DNA from: Ovis canadensis
Lineage: Eukaryota > Chordata > Mammalia > Artiodactyla > Bovidae
Reading direction: 5' to 3'
Assembly: GCF_042477335.2 (NCBI RefSeq)
Contig: NC_091264.1
Location: 34,349,386-34,413,385, forward strand
Length of the DNA stretch: 64,000 bases
A program made the position numbers and the translations under genes. Shown here piece after piece: positions 1 through 12,955 of the stretch. The notes under the pieces are model-generated. The model made no database searches. It was not told where the DNA came from and saw only the letters and a program-made list of their open reading frames with translations. Position 1 is the first letter of the stretch, and every line of letters starts with the position of its first letter.

Positions 1-545
1 AGGTGAGAAGGCAGCTGGGAGCACAGTGACTGATGGCACAGAACAGAACAAATTATTGCACAGAAGAAACTCTGAGGAGGGCTGCAGAGGAGGTGGGGGC
101 CATACGCTCTGCCAGGACCCCAGAGAAGCCGTAGGCTTGAACTTGGCCAAATCCACAGGGATCAGGAGGTGCGATGTGGGGCTCAACTGGAGTGACTCAC
201 TAAAAGTCTATCTTAGAACAGCTGTCTCAGTGGAGTTTGCCTCCAGGCTGAAGATGGAAGATCCTTGAGGCTTCTGGGTCAAAGTCCTCAGAAAGTCCAT
301 GGAATAAAACATAATTCTCAATTTCTAGGTTGTGCTTTTTTCATTTGACAAAACTTAGAAAAAGAGAGAGAGAGATAACATGAGGGAAGTAACAAGAAGC
401 AGAGGTCAAATCCAGAAGGACAGCACCCAACTAAGATACAGAAAAAAAATAGAGGGCAGGGCCATGCCTGACACGTGATGTACTCAGCACAAACATTGAC
501 AAACCAGACCCTGTCCTGGGAGCCAGTCAACTTTCTGTTAATAAT

Positions 546-648
546 AGGGACTCTTTGCGACCCCGTGGACAGTAGCCCACCAGGCTCCTCCGCCCATGGG
601 ATTCTCCAGGCAAGAATACTGGAGTGAGCTGCCGTTTCCTTCTCCATG
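546..648 (-). mobile_element. Bov-tA SINE fragment
   Basis: CTCTTTGCGACCCCGTGGAC to CCGTTTCCTTCTCC, the middle of a minus-strand Bov-tA. Confidence 0.88.
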
Positions 649-2029
649 ATAATAGGGCCGACCAGCTGTAACAAAGTGCAATGGCAGGAGCATAATGCAA
701 ACAGGGGATAAGGAAAGAGAGCAGGAGAGTTCTGTCGTGTAGAGTGAACATGATATCTGAGAAGCAACACCACAGAAAGTAAGGAATTGAGCCTCATTTA
801 ATCTATGTTTGCTGAATGAAGGAAAGAATGAAAAGAATGTGGATGGGCAAGTGATAACAGCCCTGAGAAAGGCAGCCCTCACTGTTCTCACCTACAACTG
901 AGCAGTTCCACTCAGTAATCCCAGAGCCCTGTCCATCATAATTAGAAAGCAGGCTTCGATCGCACCCAGAAGAGCCACTGCCATTGTTGAGACCAGGCAT
1001 TTGTGACTTTGGGGGACATCCCATCTGTCCGATGATGTGTTAGGAGACCGAGGCAATGCTTTATCACAGGCTGGATTGCTTCTCTCAGCAAATGGTCTTC
1101 CCAGAGGTCCTGAGAGCTGGGGTTTTATACTGGGGCTATTTTTAGTTGTCCGCAGAGGCTGCTGGGACCTATTGCTTCAGGAAGGGCTGGTGAAAACTTT
1201 ACCCAGGGGAGAGACACTGCCTTCTGTAATCTTAGCCTGAAGAACTCTCTAATGAGATGTGAGGATTTACAGCCTCTGAGAACTGGATGCCTCTTTCATG
1301 AAATATAAGATGAGGTAGCCCTGCTGTGTACCCAGCAGTCAGCAAGAAACAGGCCAAAGTTATTTTGGTCAATGGGGTGGTAATAGTTCCCATTCAAAGT
1401 CTTTTGCTAAATAAAAGGGACTATTTTGCTTGGAGACTGATTGATACTTGGAAAGTCTTGGCTGGGGGCAGGTCCGGAGAGGATGCCCCTCAGATTGAGT
1501 TTTCATGAGCACATCCCAGGGAGGGTGTATGTTCCAAACTGCATGTCCTTTTCTTATCAGTAAAACAAGGCACCAATGGGCATTCAGGAAAGCAGTTTGT
1601 AAGGTCTGGTTGGGAGATTCTGAGCTTGGTATTTAATCTGCCAATGTTTCCACCTCCTTCTCTGCTCCAGGATAATAAGGGCAAGGTTGCCTGTAAAACC
1701 TACTGCTGTTGAAATCATCTTCCCAAAGCACAGCTCTGACCTTGCAAGTTCCTAGTTTTAAAACCCTAGATACTCCCTGCTACAGATGAAATACTATCTA
1801 AAAGTCCCAGGTGTCACTTTAGACCTTCTATATTCCAGGATAATCCCAAGATTTAATTTCGCTTCTCCTGTGCCTCCACCTTCAGCTCCTCTTGTGCTCC
1901 AATCAAACTATATCACTGAATGTTCCCTATAAAGGTATTTTCCACCTCCATGCCTGTGATGGACTCCATATTTGTATACTTCCCACATTCATATGTTGAA
2001 ACCCTCGGTTTTACGCATATGAACCTATT
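649..2029. other. CLIC5 intron, no feature recognised
   Basis: Open frames here are short and show no family likeness. A short MLT-like piece may lie near 1957-2010. Confidence 0.6.
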
Positions 2030-2165
2030 TCATCCTCATAATAATCCAGTGAAAGATTAAATTGCCTACGTCTACATAGCTAATAAGAGACAGGATCAGG
2101 ATGTGAATCACACAGTCTAGCTCCAGGGTTTCTGCTGTAGCCACTAAGCAAACTGCCTCCCAGTG
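2030..2165 (+). mobile_element. MIR fragment
   Basis: CCTACGTCTACATAGCTAATAAG and CTAGCTCCAGGGTTTCTGCT match the MIR core in order. Confidence 0.55.
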
Positions 2166-2829
2166 ACATAGGATTGAGAAGGATGATGTGATTGCTGAGG
2201 CCTAGCATCTCATCGTTGGTCCCAGGTCCCATCTGCCACCTGCGTGCCTACATTTCCTTCAGAGTTTGAAGTCTTCCCTTCCATGCAGCCCTCGCTGATA
2301 AGTCCAGCCCTCTTCCATTTCTGAATGCCTTCAGTGCTTCTTTGATAACGTGTATCATGTATTCTTGCAACTGATTCTCTCTCAACTCTCACGTTAGTTC
2401 TAAATACTTTACAGTGGGTGTTAATCCTTCCTTCTAGCCAGCAGGTCAGAACCTCACCAGTGAAGGTCCCCAGCTTAGACTGCTTTTCTATTGCTCACAA
2501 CACCTGCACACCAAGTGCACAGTACAGGCTTCATAAAAGACTCATCAGCCTGTTTGTTTGGAGATGGATTAAAGGAATGTACAAGGAGGAACAGGCAATT
2601 GGCCTGAGCTCATTCTTGCAATTACACATTGTTTATGATGGATCAAGAGCTCACCACACTTACAAGAAAATCACTCAACCTTCACCCTCATATCTTCTCA
2701 GTACAGCACAGATACTATTGGTTCATATGAACTTACAGCACAGATACTATTTATCGAGGAGAATAATTTTCACTGGTGATTTCTTTATTTTTTGGGTAGG
2801 ACCACTCCTCTTTTTCACTAAACCCGATC

Positions 2830-2945
2830 ACTGAACCTTTTATTTTTAGACAAGGGAATAAAGACCAAGGCAGGGCCTGTGACCACATAGCTGATGAGTC
2901 TTCATGCTGCATCTGAACCCAGATCACCCTACAGTAGTACTGTTT
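2830..2945 (+). mobile_element. MIR fragment
   Basis: CTGTGACCACATAGCTGATG and ATCTGAACCCAGATCACCCT are MIR-like. Confidence 0.5.
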
Positions 2946-3145
2946 TATAGAACTTTCTGAGATGCTAGAAATATTCTCTAGGTGTACTTTTCAATATAGT
3001 GGCCAGTAGCCACAGATGTCTGACTGGCACTTGAAATGTGGATAGCATGACTAAGGAACTGAATTTTTAAGATTTTTTGTTTTCACTTAATTTAAATTTA
3101 AATGCCACATGGAGCTAATGGCTAGTGTTTTGAACCGCACAGTTC
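2940..3145 (+). mobile_element. Probable MER-type DNA transposon fossil
   Basis: GTGGCCAGTAGCCACAGATG with GGCACTTGAAATGTGGATAG, and near the right end GGAGCTAATGGCTAGTGTTT. These look like the ends of a common non-autonomous DNA element; the family name is not certain. Confidence 0.4.
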
Positions 3146-4504
3146 TAGAAGAACCAAGACAGTTAACAGAGGGTTGCTATTGTAAATACAAAAAGGCTAT
3201 CCACCAAATCCTTTCCTTTCTTGGCTCCATAAGAGAACAGGACACAAATACTTCTGTAGATGGGAAAAAACATGCAGTCGTACTCCAATTAACACAAGGC
3301 CCTCATGTCAGTTACTCATTACCACCTTACATATTTGCCCTGCAATTGTTATCACTGAAACCTCAGAACATTAGTGGTTTCGTAAACAATGCGTCCTCTT
3401 GTTTATGTTAGCTGTTGCTGTGTTACTGTTTGCACCAAGCTGGGCAATAATGAGGAGCTGGCACTTTTGCAAACCCACAGGCTCATGAAAGGATGCAGAG
3501 AGCTCTGCTCATAACACATAAACATGGGACATGGCTTTAAGCCCAGGTTTCTAATCTTTATCCTCACAAAATTACACAGAATACTTGGTTTCAGGGCTGA
3601 AAACATGTTCCACGCACCGGGAGTCATCTCATATTTTTAAGGGAGTGTCATTTGGTAGAAGACCTGCCAGTCAGTGAATTTTCCTATGGACACAATACAA
3701 TTTATACACAAAATCAACCTGGATTCTTCAGGCCTGGGTATTGGAAGATAGCTTAAAAATAGCATTCCCTTTTAATAGTAGTGAAGTCCTCTTTTCCTAT
3801 GGGTTTTCAAGGGAACTCATGGAATCACCAGAGGCTTGAATGGTAAGAAGTTAAAAGATGAGAAGATAGCATTGTATTTTGACTTTTGTTGATGAATGAT
3901 TAGCTGGGACATCTATTTCCCTGTCCCCTCATTACTCAGAACTTAAAGTGCAAAATAAAGACAACATAGTCTTAAAAGAAAATGGAAAGATGGAAGGTCA
4001 GCAAGCAGCTTTCGACTGAAGGCCAACATATCTGCAATAGCTAACTCCCATATCACTTTAATGTCATTATCATTAGACTTTAATCTAGTTGAGCTTTATG
4101 ACTATATTCCAAACTCCAATTCAGACTTGACTTCAAGGGGCCAATATTTGAAAGAAAGGAGAAGCAACTCAAGTGAAATGAGGATCTTAAAGTCAATTTT
4201 GACAATCTCCATTTTGGACAAGATGGAAGAAAGGAAACAGATTACCACTTAACAGTAGAAACTTTCTTTAAACAACAGGTAAAGCAGACAAACTATGTGC
4301 AGTGATGGTTTTCAGACACTGGAGACAGGTAACATAGAACCCCGATAGAGGCTGATTCTCTGAGTTGAGGAGACAGCAGAGTCTGATATTTCAGAAGGTC
4401 AAGGCAGCTAGAATTCACAGATCTAAACAACAGACAGGATGGAGGTACCAAGAGAGAGACAGTGATAGAATTAGAGTTAGATAGATAGGTAGATAGATGC
4501 AATC
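3146..4504. other. CLIC5 intron, no feature recognised
   Basis: AT-rich unique-looking sequence. Nothing with coding character or a known repeat that I can support. Confidence 0.55.
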
Positions 4505-5680
4505 CATATTTTTAACCTGATGGAAATTTAGCTCAAAAATGGATCTTAGAGTTAAATATAAAACCCCAAACTGAAAAACTTCTAGAAGAAAATATAGGAG
4601 AAAATCTTTGTGACCTTGGAGTAAACAAACATTTCTTAGAACAGAAAAAGCACAAACCATAGAAGAAAGAAATCAATACATGGACTTCATCATAATCACA
4701 ACCTTCAGTCTTCAAAACACACTTATGAAAAGGAAAAGTCTCTCTAAACTATGTGATAAATACTTATCTGATAAAGAAATTGTACCTTGACTATATAAGA
4801 AACTCTTAAAATTCAATAATATTAATATAACAATGCTAAAATAACAATAATAAGCAAAATATTTGAGCAGATACTTCATCAGAGAAGATGCAACAATGGC
4901 TAATAACCACAGGAAAAGATGTTTAATATAAGTCATTAAAAAAAAGTAAATCAAAGCTGCCACAAAAGATCACTATACATTTATCAGTACGCCTACAACT
5001 TAAAAGATTGACAGTACCAAGTACTAGAAAAGAAGCAATTAGAAATCTTTCATAAATTCTCCCAGCCACTTTGCAAAGAACTTGAAAGATTTTTTAAATA
5101 AGGTTAAACATTCACTGACCATATGCCCCAATAATTCCACCCTTAGGTATTTGACCAAGAGAAATGAAAATACAATCAACACAAAAGCTTATATATGAAC
5201 ACTTATAGCCATTTTATTAATAATAGTCAAAACCTGGGAAAGAACCCAAGTATCCGTCAACTGCTGAATGAATGATCAAATTGTACAGTCAGACAATGGA
5301 ATATTCCTTAGCAACAAAAGGAACCACCTACTGATGTATGTAGTGATATGGATGAATTCAGAAACATTATGCTAAGTGAAAGAAACCACACACAAAAGGT
5401 TACAGAGATTAATTCAATTTATATAACACTTTTGAAAAGGCAAAACTATGATGATAGAAAGATATGTGGTTTCCAGGATTCAGGGCGCGGCTGGGAGGGG
5501 ACCTGCAGTGAAGGGTCAAGAGGGAATTTTCTTAGATTATGGAGATATAGCTTATCATGATTGTGATGACTGTTATACAGCTGTATATATTTGTTCAAAA
5601 TTCAAAGAAGAGCGCACTTAAAATTGCTGAATTTAGTGTATGTAAATTATGTCCCAACAAAACTGACACTCAAAAAAGAA
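4505..5680 (+). mobile_element. Old L1 LINE, 3' end
   Basis: AT-rich sequence following the end of L1 ORF2 and its 3' UTR, for example GGAAAGAACCCAAGTATCCGTC and the ATGGAATATTCCTTAGCAAC block. It is heavily mutated, with no open frame of note. Confidence 0.7.
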
Positions 5681-5807
5681 AGGTACACACTAGGATATAT
5701 AGTACCATCTGTATTAAACAAAAGGGAAAAAAGATAATTTCAAATATATGAACACACATATATTTGACAGGATTGTGTAAAGTGTTTCAGGAAGTAAGAA
5801 GAATCAC

Positions 5808-5953
5808 GAGATTCTCCAGGCAAGAATACTGGAGTGGGTTGCCATGCTCTCTTCCAGGGGATCTTCTGCACCCAGGTATCAAAGAGATCCAGCATCTCTT
5901 ATGTCTCCTGCGTTGGCAGGTGAGTTCTTTACCACTAGTGCCACCTGGGAAGT
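5808..5953 (-). mobile_element. Bov-tA SINE fragment
   Basis: ATTCTCCAGGCAAGAATACT to TGCCACCTGGGAAG; the head half of a minus-strand copy. Confidence 0.85.
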
Positions 5954-6084
5954 GCTGTGCAAATGGTAAATGTATTCAAAAGGGAAGAACAGTCAGTTGG
6001 GCTCCAAAACCTGTTATTCAACATGAGTTGAGTCAAAGTCCTGTTTTTATGTGAGAAAGAGAGGTAAAAAGATAACTATCACAT

Positions 6085-6898
6085 TGTTTTGGGTTGAATT
6101 ACGTCTCCCCAAAATTCGTATGTTGAATCCTAATCCCCAGGGCCTCAGAATGGGACGACATCGGAGACAGAGTCTTTACTGAAGTAATCCAGTCAAAACA
6201 TGATCATTAGGGTGATCCTAACCACCGAAGAATTGATGCTTTCGAACTGTGGTGTTGGAGAAGACTCTTGAGGGTCCCTTGGACTGCAAGGAGATCCAAC
6301 CAGTCCATTCTGAAGGAGATCAGCCCTGGGATTTCTTTGGAAGGAATGATGCTAAAGCTGAAGCTCCAGTACTTTGGCCACCTCATGCGAAGAGTTGACT
6401 CACTGGAAAAGACTCTGATGCTGGGAGGGATTGGGGGCAGGAGGAGAAGGGGACGACTGAGGATGAGATGGCTGGATGGCATCACTGACTCAATGGACGT
6501 GAGTCTGAGTGTACTCTAGGAGTTGGTGATGGACAGGGAGGCCTGGCGTGCTGTGATTCATGGGGTCGCAAAGAGTCGGACACGACTGAGTGACTGAACT
6601 GAACTGAACTGAATGGGGTCATTATGGCAGACCCCCTAATCCAATATGACTTGTGCCCTTATAAGAAGAAAGTAAGACTCAGACACACACAGAGGAAGGC
6701 GTAGGAGGCGGACAGCATCTCCCAATCAAGGAGAGAGGCCTCCGTAGAAACCAACCCTGCCACAGCTTGATTCTTGCCTTCCAGCGCCCTGGAGAATGCT
6801 GGAGACTTCTGACCTCCAGAATTGTGAGAAAATGCATATCTATGTACCACCACTCTGTGGTACTTTGTTCTGGCAGCATTAGCCGACTGGCACACAGA
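6085..6898 (+). mobile_element. MLT1-type MaLR LTR, split by BovB
   Basis: GGGTTGAATTACGTCTCCCC to GATCATTAGGGTGATCCTA, then after the BovB CCCCTAATCCAATATGACTT to TGTGGTACTTTGTTCTGGCA. Both halves are in LTR order, giving an LTR of about 420 bases. Confidence 0.75.
6222..6614 (+). mobile_element. BovB 3' end
   Basis: Begins at the CGAAGAATTGATGC block and runs through the [21 protein letters not shown] region to the (TGAAC)n tail at 6594-6614. It is inserted inside an MLT1 LTR, whose halves continue on both sides. Confidence 0.9.
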
Positions 6899-6981
6899 GG
6901 TAAGATCCAACCTTGAGGGGCCAAGAAAAGCTTGGGCGAGGGCCCAGGGTCATGCAATGGCATGAAGTGTGTAGGGAAATA

Positions 6982-7194
6982 GGGCTTTCAGGTGGCTCAG
7001 TGGTGAAAAATCCGCTTGCCAATGAAGCAGCTGCTGCAGGAGACTTGGGTTCGATCCCTGAGTTGGGAAGATGCCCCTGGAGAAGGAAATGGCAACCCAC
7101 ACCAGTATTCTTGCCGAGATAATCTCACGGACAGAAAAGCCTGGAGGGCTACAGTCCATGGGGTTGCAAAGAGTCAGATGTGACCGAGCACGCA
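6982..7194 (+). mobile_element. Bov-tA SINE
   Basis: GGGCTTTCAGGTGGCTCAGT, GGTTCGATCCCTGAGTTGGG (tRNA B-box region) to GAGTCAGATGTGACCGAGCA. Nearly full length. Confidence 0.92.
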
Positions 7195-8055
7195 GGTGCA
7201 GGGTAAAACAAGTCAAGGCAAAGTGCGAGTGGAGAGTAGTCGGTGATGAGGTCTTGGCTAAAAGCCTGATGGGGCATGAAGACCTTCAGATACATTCTCT
7301 CATGCCAGCCTTTTTCCTGGGGGCAGTGTGGAGCCACTCCATAGCCAGAAGCAGGGAATGGTGTGGTCAGATGCCAATCTGATGACTGTACAGGGCTTCT
7401 TAGGAGGAAGATGGGTTTGGAGGCAGAGTGACCAGTTGAATAACTGTGGCCAAGATAACTGTGGCCAGTCGTGGCCACGATGGAGAGGAGAGAACAATTT
7501 AGGCAGTGAAACTGACTGGACTGTTGGGTGGTCAAGAAGCAGAAATCTCAGTTACTCAGAAGTTTTAGTTCATACAGTTGGTGACATGGCTCACAATGTG
7601 GTGGGATGAGGGGTGCATGCAGGGACTGCCATTAACTTTGCAGTCCCTTTGGAGAAAAAAATGTCCAAAATTTTTCTTGGGAAACAGATGGGTCCTAATT
7701 TCGGGATATTTATTTCAGAATATCACATCACTTTCCTTTTCAGAGCTAATATGATCCCTCCATGATGACCCAGGTAATACACATTTATAACTCTTTAGCA
7801 AGTGTTTCTTCCCATGATTTCTTGAGATGCTATTATAAAAGGCTTAGGGCAAGAAGCCAACTCCACAGAATGGACAGAGTCAGCCGGCCCACTCAAAGTC
7901 ATTCTCCCCCTCCCACATAGAGATACACAGTGTGAGGACCCAGACAGGGAAGCAGAATGCATCACAGAGACAGACAACATCAAGGGACCCTCCTCAGATC
8001 ACCTTTCACAAAATCATGCATGGAGTTTTAGAATGCTCCTGAACCCCCTGTGTTA
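7195..8055. other. CLIC5 intron, no feature recognised
   Basis: Contains only a small internal repetition of CTGTGGCCA near 7443-7468. Confidence 0.55.
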
Positions 8056-8818
8056 GTTGCTCAGTTCAGTTCAGTCACTCAGTCGTGTCCAACTCTTTGC
8101 GACCCCATGAACTGCAGCACACCAGGCCTCCCTGTCCATCACCAACTCCTGGAGTTCACCCAAACCCATGTCCACTGAGTCAGTGATGCCATCCAGCCAT
8201 CTCATCCTCTGTCGTCCCCTTCTCCTCCTGCCCTCAATCTTTCCCAGCATCAGGATCTTTTCCAATGAGTCAGTTCTTTGCATCAGGTAGCCAAAGTATT
8301 GGAGTTTCAGCTTCAACATCAGTCCTTCCAATGAACACCCAGGACTGATCTCCTTTAGGATGGACTGGTTGGATCTCCTTGCAGTCCAAGGGACTCTCAA
8401 GAGTTTTCTCCAACACCACAGTTCAAAAGCATCAATTCCTCAGTGCTCAGCTTGCTTTATAGTCCAACTTTCACATCCATACATGTTCACTGGAAAAACC
8501 ATAGCCTTGACTAAACGGACGTTTGTTGACAAAGCAATGTCTCTGCTTTTTAATATGCTATCTAGCTTGGTCATAACTTTCCTTCCAAGAAATAAGCGTC
8601 TTTTAATTTCATGGCTGCAATCACCATCTGCAGTGATTTTGGAGCCCAGAAAAATAAAGTCAGCCACTATTTCCACTGTTTCCTCATCTATTTGCCATGA
8701 AGTGATGGGACCGGATACCATGATCTTCGTTTTCTGAATGTTGAGCTTTAAGCCAACTTTTTCACCCTCCTTTTTAACTTTCAGCAAGAGGCTCTTTAGT
8801 TCTTCTTCACTTTCCACC
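8056..8818 (-). mobile_element. BovB 3' region
   Basis: On the minus strand this codes, with breaks, the last part of the RTE reverse transcriptase from SEEELKSLL to RLSD, then the tail (seen on the plus strand as TTCAGTTCAGTT near 8062). A Bov-tA SINE adjoins its 5' truncation point. Confidence 0.9.
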
Positions 8819-9005
8819 ATTGCTAAGTCATGTCCAACTCTTTGCAACCCCATGGACTGTAGCCCACAAGGCTCCTCTGTCCGTGGAATTCTCCAGGCAA
8901 AAATACTGGATTGGTTAGCCATTCCCTTCTCCAGCAGATCTTCCCAACCTAGAGATCAAACCTGGGTCTCCTGCACTGTAGGCAGACTCTTTCCCAACTG
9001 AGCCA
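8819..9005 (-). mobile_element. Bov-tA SINE
   Basis: TGCTAAGTCATGTCCAACTC to CCCAACTGAGCCACCTCACC. It directly follows the truncated end of the BovB at 8056-8818. Confidence 0.9.
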
Positions 9006-9061
9006 CCTCACCAATTCAACAGACACAAACTTGGTCAAACTCTGGGATATGGTTAGGTACA

Positions 9062-9135
9062 GGAGAGCCTGGTGTGCTGCAGTCCATGGGGTCGCGGACA
9101 GTTGGACATGACTTGGCAACTGACCAACAACAGCA
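9062..9135 (+). mobile_element. Bov-tA SINE tail fragment
   Basis: GAGAGCCTGGTGTGCTGCAG to GACATGACTTGGCAACTGAC; only the 3' part remains. Confidence 0.8.
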
Positions 9136-11646
9136 GAACCTCCTCCAGCATGTTCAAAATATCTAGCACCCCAGGTTAGGAACGCCAGTAAGAAGGAAAT
9201 GCCCTGGATGGGAGTGGGGGAGGGCGGGGGTCAAAGCCCTGGCTTTGCTATTCATTTGCCACCAGGCTTGGGTAAGTTATTTAGCTGCTCTGGTTTTCAA
9301 TATTCCTGTCATAGTACTAGGATTCTGTTCCCTCTTTGATTGATGCCATTGATTCACAGAGGAAACTAGTTCCAACGATCACCTAGAAGATGATATTTGA
9401 TAAAACTAGGACTTGAGTATGTCCCCAGAACTCTTATTAAGACATTGCAACAAGAATAGACATTTTTATTCAAATCTGCCCCTTGTTCCATATTCATGTT
9501 TCAAGGGTTCCATAAAAGGACAGCTGGGCATATGCAACAGGTTCGGACTTGCACAGATGTTTCCAAGGACATATCTGATGGGTCCTGATTACTGACGTTA
9601 GAGCAGGCCCTCCCTGGGGGTGGTGAACAGGAAGCCTCTTGCAGGGTTCTAAATATAAAACTTCCGAGTAGTTTAGCCACGCTAAGACAGATCTCACAAA
9701 CACATTTTTTTTAAAAAATTAAAATTATACTAAAACACCATCAATCAAAACTTTGTGCTGAATCCATGTTATACTTTCCCCTAACAAAACATAAAGTACC
9801 AAGATACACATTTAGATAATACATAAATCAGCAACACGCTTGGTCGCTTTTCTCAGAAATTCAACTGGATGAAATCAAGGATATAAATATTTGGATATAC
9901 CCAGACTCTCAGCTGAATGAATAAATAACTAAAAATGAAGGCAGTCATTATACAGAATATATTTACATTTAAAAGTTTCACCTAATCTTCAAAACGTAGA
10001 TGTTTGTTTGGGCCTATCCTACACGGTTAAGTGGAAATGCTTTTTAATTTGCTTATCCATCACTCTGAACATTGCTTTGCCCATGATGTTCTCCTCCAAT
10101 ATCATGCTACTCTCAGCTGCCTTCAGGATAAAATCCAAGCTGCCCAGGGTGCCATGTGAGACCACGCCTAATATTTTGTAATAGCTTATAAGGGAAAAGA
10201 ATCTGGGGGGGGTGGGAAACAGATATATATGAATCACTTTGCTGTATACCTGAAACTAACACAACATTGTAAGTCAACTACACTCCAATGAAATAAACAA
10301 ACAACAACAGAAAGACAGAAGGAGAATAAAAGATATAATTAAGAAATGAAAAGAGTGTACTCCTGGTTCTTCAGCCTCAGCATCTGCACTGCCTCGATGG
10401 GCTTCTTCCCTCCACTCCAGCCTCACAGAGCTCCTCGCACACCCATGTGTATCTGCTGTGCCCTTGTGTCTGCGGAGTCCGTGGCCTGACACATCCCCAG
10501 GGCACCTCACCTGAGTCACATCTCAGTAAGCAAATCCAGCTGCATGTCCCTCATTTCCTCAGTGGCATTTCTTAATTCCTCGACTCTGATGGGGAATTTT
10601 TGTTTGCCTCCAAGGCAAATGGACTCAGTGTGTTGCTTATGAAAACTGCCAGGAAGGAACCGGAAGGTGAGGGGAACTATTTTCCCCGATCTTGGCCGAG
10701 GAAAGAGTCTCAAACCCCAGACGGTGACAGAAAAGAAAGGAAACCCTGTGAGTCAAAAAGATTGTAAAAACTGAGCATATCTATCAATGCAGAACTTAAC
10801 CATTTATCCACAACGTACATGCATTTATTCATTTACGAATTATAGTCATTATAATTATAGTACCGTATAATATACAACTACAAGAATACACTGTGCACAT
10901 GATGAAATACATAGAAATACACAAAATAACATTGAAGAAAACTAGGTTACCTGCAATAGAAATACGGCTTAACACTTTTTATCCTAATTACAGGATTCTA
11001 ACAGCCTGTGGAGTAGGTTGAATACTCTATTTTGGATACCAGGCTACGAGTTTGAGAAACATTTACTAGGGCCTGTATGTTGCCTGACTCCAGAAGGACA
11101 CCATTACTATTTTCTGTGAATGGTCTCCCCAACTTCGCTCCGTGCACAAGATGTGCCACACTGCGTGGGGACCCTGTGAGAGCCTCGTCAGAGACAGACC
11201 CTGAGGACGCACTTTCCGAGGAACAGATTTCACGTGAGCTGAGTGAAACAGCATGTTGATTTCTTGCTGGCCCTCCCAGTCACACCCAAATCGGGAGATC
11301 CTAATCATTATCAAACAGTCTCCTTGAGAGGATAACACATGTGCCAGACACGTGACGCTGATACAGAGCTGGAGCCACATGCCCTGGTCTAAGACTGTAA
11401 GAGTTGGAAGGGCCTGCATTTCAGAGGTGAGGAAACTGGGGCGCAGGAATGTTTCACAGTGAATCATTGACCAAAAAGTGTTAGAATTACCTGACCAGTG
11501 CTCTTTCCACAATATTAACACTGTCACCTTAAGATCAGCGAACAGAATATTTATGATGTCTACTAACTATAAGGCTTTGTGCCTAAAATAGAAGTTATTA
11601 TTTTATGATGGTTCAAATTCATCACAATAAATGATAATAACTCAGG
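9136..11646. other. CLIC5 intron, mostly unique
   Basis: Apart from the L1 tail at 10135-10300 and a possible MIR near 11400-11480, nothing is recognised. AT-rich at 9700-10000 and 10740-11050. Confidence 0.55.
10135..10300 (+). mobile_element. L1 3' end fragment (ruminant type)
   Basis: ATTTTGTAATAGCTTATAAGGG, then TGTATACCTGAAACTAACAC and AAGTCAACTACACTCCAATG, the 3' tail shared with the L1 at 33.6-34.5 kb. Confidence 0.72.
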
Positions 11647-11962
11647 CAACCAGTCCATTCTAAAGGAGATCAGTGCTGGGTGTTCATTGGAAGGACTGAT
11701 GCTGAAGCTGAAACTCCAGTACTTTGGCCACCTGATGTGAAGAGCTGACTCATTTGAAAAGACCCTGATGCTGGGAAAGATTGAGGGCAGGAGGAGAAGG
11801 GGACAACAGAGGATGAGATGGTTGGATGGCATCACTGACACAATGGACATGGGTTTGGGTGAACTCCAGGAGTTGGTGATGGACAGGGAGGCTTGGCGTG
11901 CTGCGGTTCATGGGGTTGCAAAGAGTTGGACATGACTGAGTGACTGAACTGAAGCGAACTGA
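11647..11962 (+). mobile_element. BovB 3' end
   Basis: A 5'-truncated copy starting at ACCAGTCCATTCTAAAGG and ending at the ACTGAAC-type tail, followed directly by a MIR element. Confidence 0.88.
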
Positions 11963-12155
11963 GCATTTACTATATGTCAGATAGTATTCTAAATGACTTA
12001 CATGGATTCCCTCATTCAATCTTCATAACTACTCTATTAGGAACATAACATTATGACATCAATTTTACCAAACAGAAAACTGATAACCAGCTTAACAGAA
12101 ATTAATTTGCTAAGCCAGGGTTCAAACCACGCAACCTGACTTCAAACCCTGCTCT
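11963..12155 (+). mobile_element. MIR element
   Basis: GCATTTACTATATGTCAGAT to GCCAGGGTTCAAACCACGCA, long and in order; directly follows a BovB. Confidence 0.68.
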
Positions 12156-12405
12156 ACAATATATATATATATATATATACACTACTTTCCATGATCAATG
12201 ACATCAATAATGTGCAGGACAAATGGTGTTCATTTGTACCCTTTCTCTTTGCAACTGTCATAATCAGAATACTTTTTTTCTTTTGCATTAAATATAATTT
12301 TTTCTCTCTTTCCTTCTCTATCTTCCTGTCTATCTCTTATCTCCATCTATATCTCTATTTCTTTCCTCCCCCAGTCTCTGTCCCTCTTGTCCCTCTATTT
12401 CTTTC

Positions 12406-12410
<5 letters not shown>

Positions 12411-12436
<26 letters not shown>
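12411..12436. repeat. (CA)13 microsatellite
   Basis: Uninterrupted CA run after a pyrimidine-rich tract (12300-12410). Confidence 0.97.
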
Positions 12437-12654
12437 GAGTTAGGACAATGTCTATGAGGTCTTCTAATTTTAGCAGAAAGCAGCAGACAATTCTTACAAT
12501 CCTATCAGCAAATTCTGAACTGACAGTCTCTCTTGATTGCCTATGACATGGATTGCAGCTCTCACTAGAGACCTTTCTTTCACTGGATCTCAGTCAGTGA
12601 CCATGAAGAAATTATTTCTTTCCTCTTATTTTCAAGAACTGTGTTTCTCTGCAC

Positions 12655-12752
12655 TTCCTTGATGGCCCATTGTTTTAAGACTCCAGGCTTACTCTGCAGG
12701 GGGCATGAGTTCTGTCCCTGTTCAAGGGACTAAAGTCCCACATGCTGAGTTG
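12655..12752 (+). mobile_element. Older cetartiodactyl tRNA-derived SINE fragment (CHR-type)
   Basis: CTTCCTTGATGGCCCATTGT to GGGACTAAAGTCCCACATGC, a diverged copy. Confidence 0.6.
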
Positions 12753-12891
12753 TCCAGACCGGAGGGGTGGGGGTGGGAGGGGGGAAACAATTGTATTTCT
12801 CTGTCTTCCCCAGAGAACAGAGAGTTGCACTTGGGATGTGCTGCTTTCATCTCTTATATCCAGTGTCCAGCATGCAGTATGTTGTAAATAT

Positions 12892-12955
12892 AGGAAGGAA
12901 GGCAGGAGGGAGACAGGAAGAAAGGGAAGGAGGGAGGAAGAGAGGGAGGAATGTA
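12892..12955. repeat. Purine (GGAA/GGGA) tract
   Basis: Almost pure A/G on the plus strand, with irregular GGAAGG, GGAGGGA units. Confidence 0.9.

Noticed and set aside
8440..8922. Apparent 160-residue reverse-transcriptase gene
   Set aside because: Part of a truncated BovB fused by chance to SINE sequence; not a host gene.
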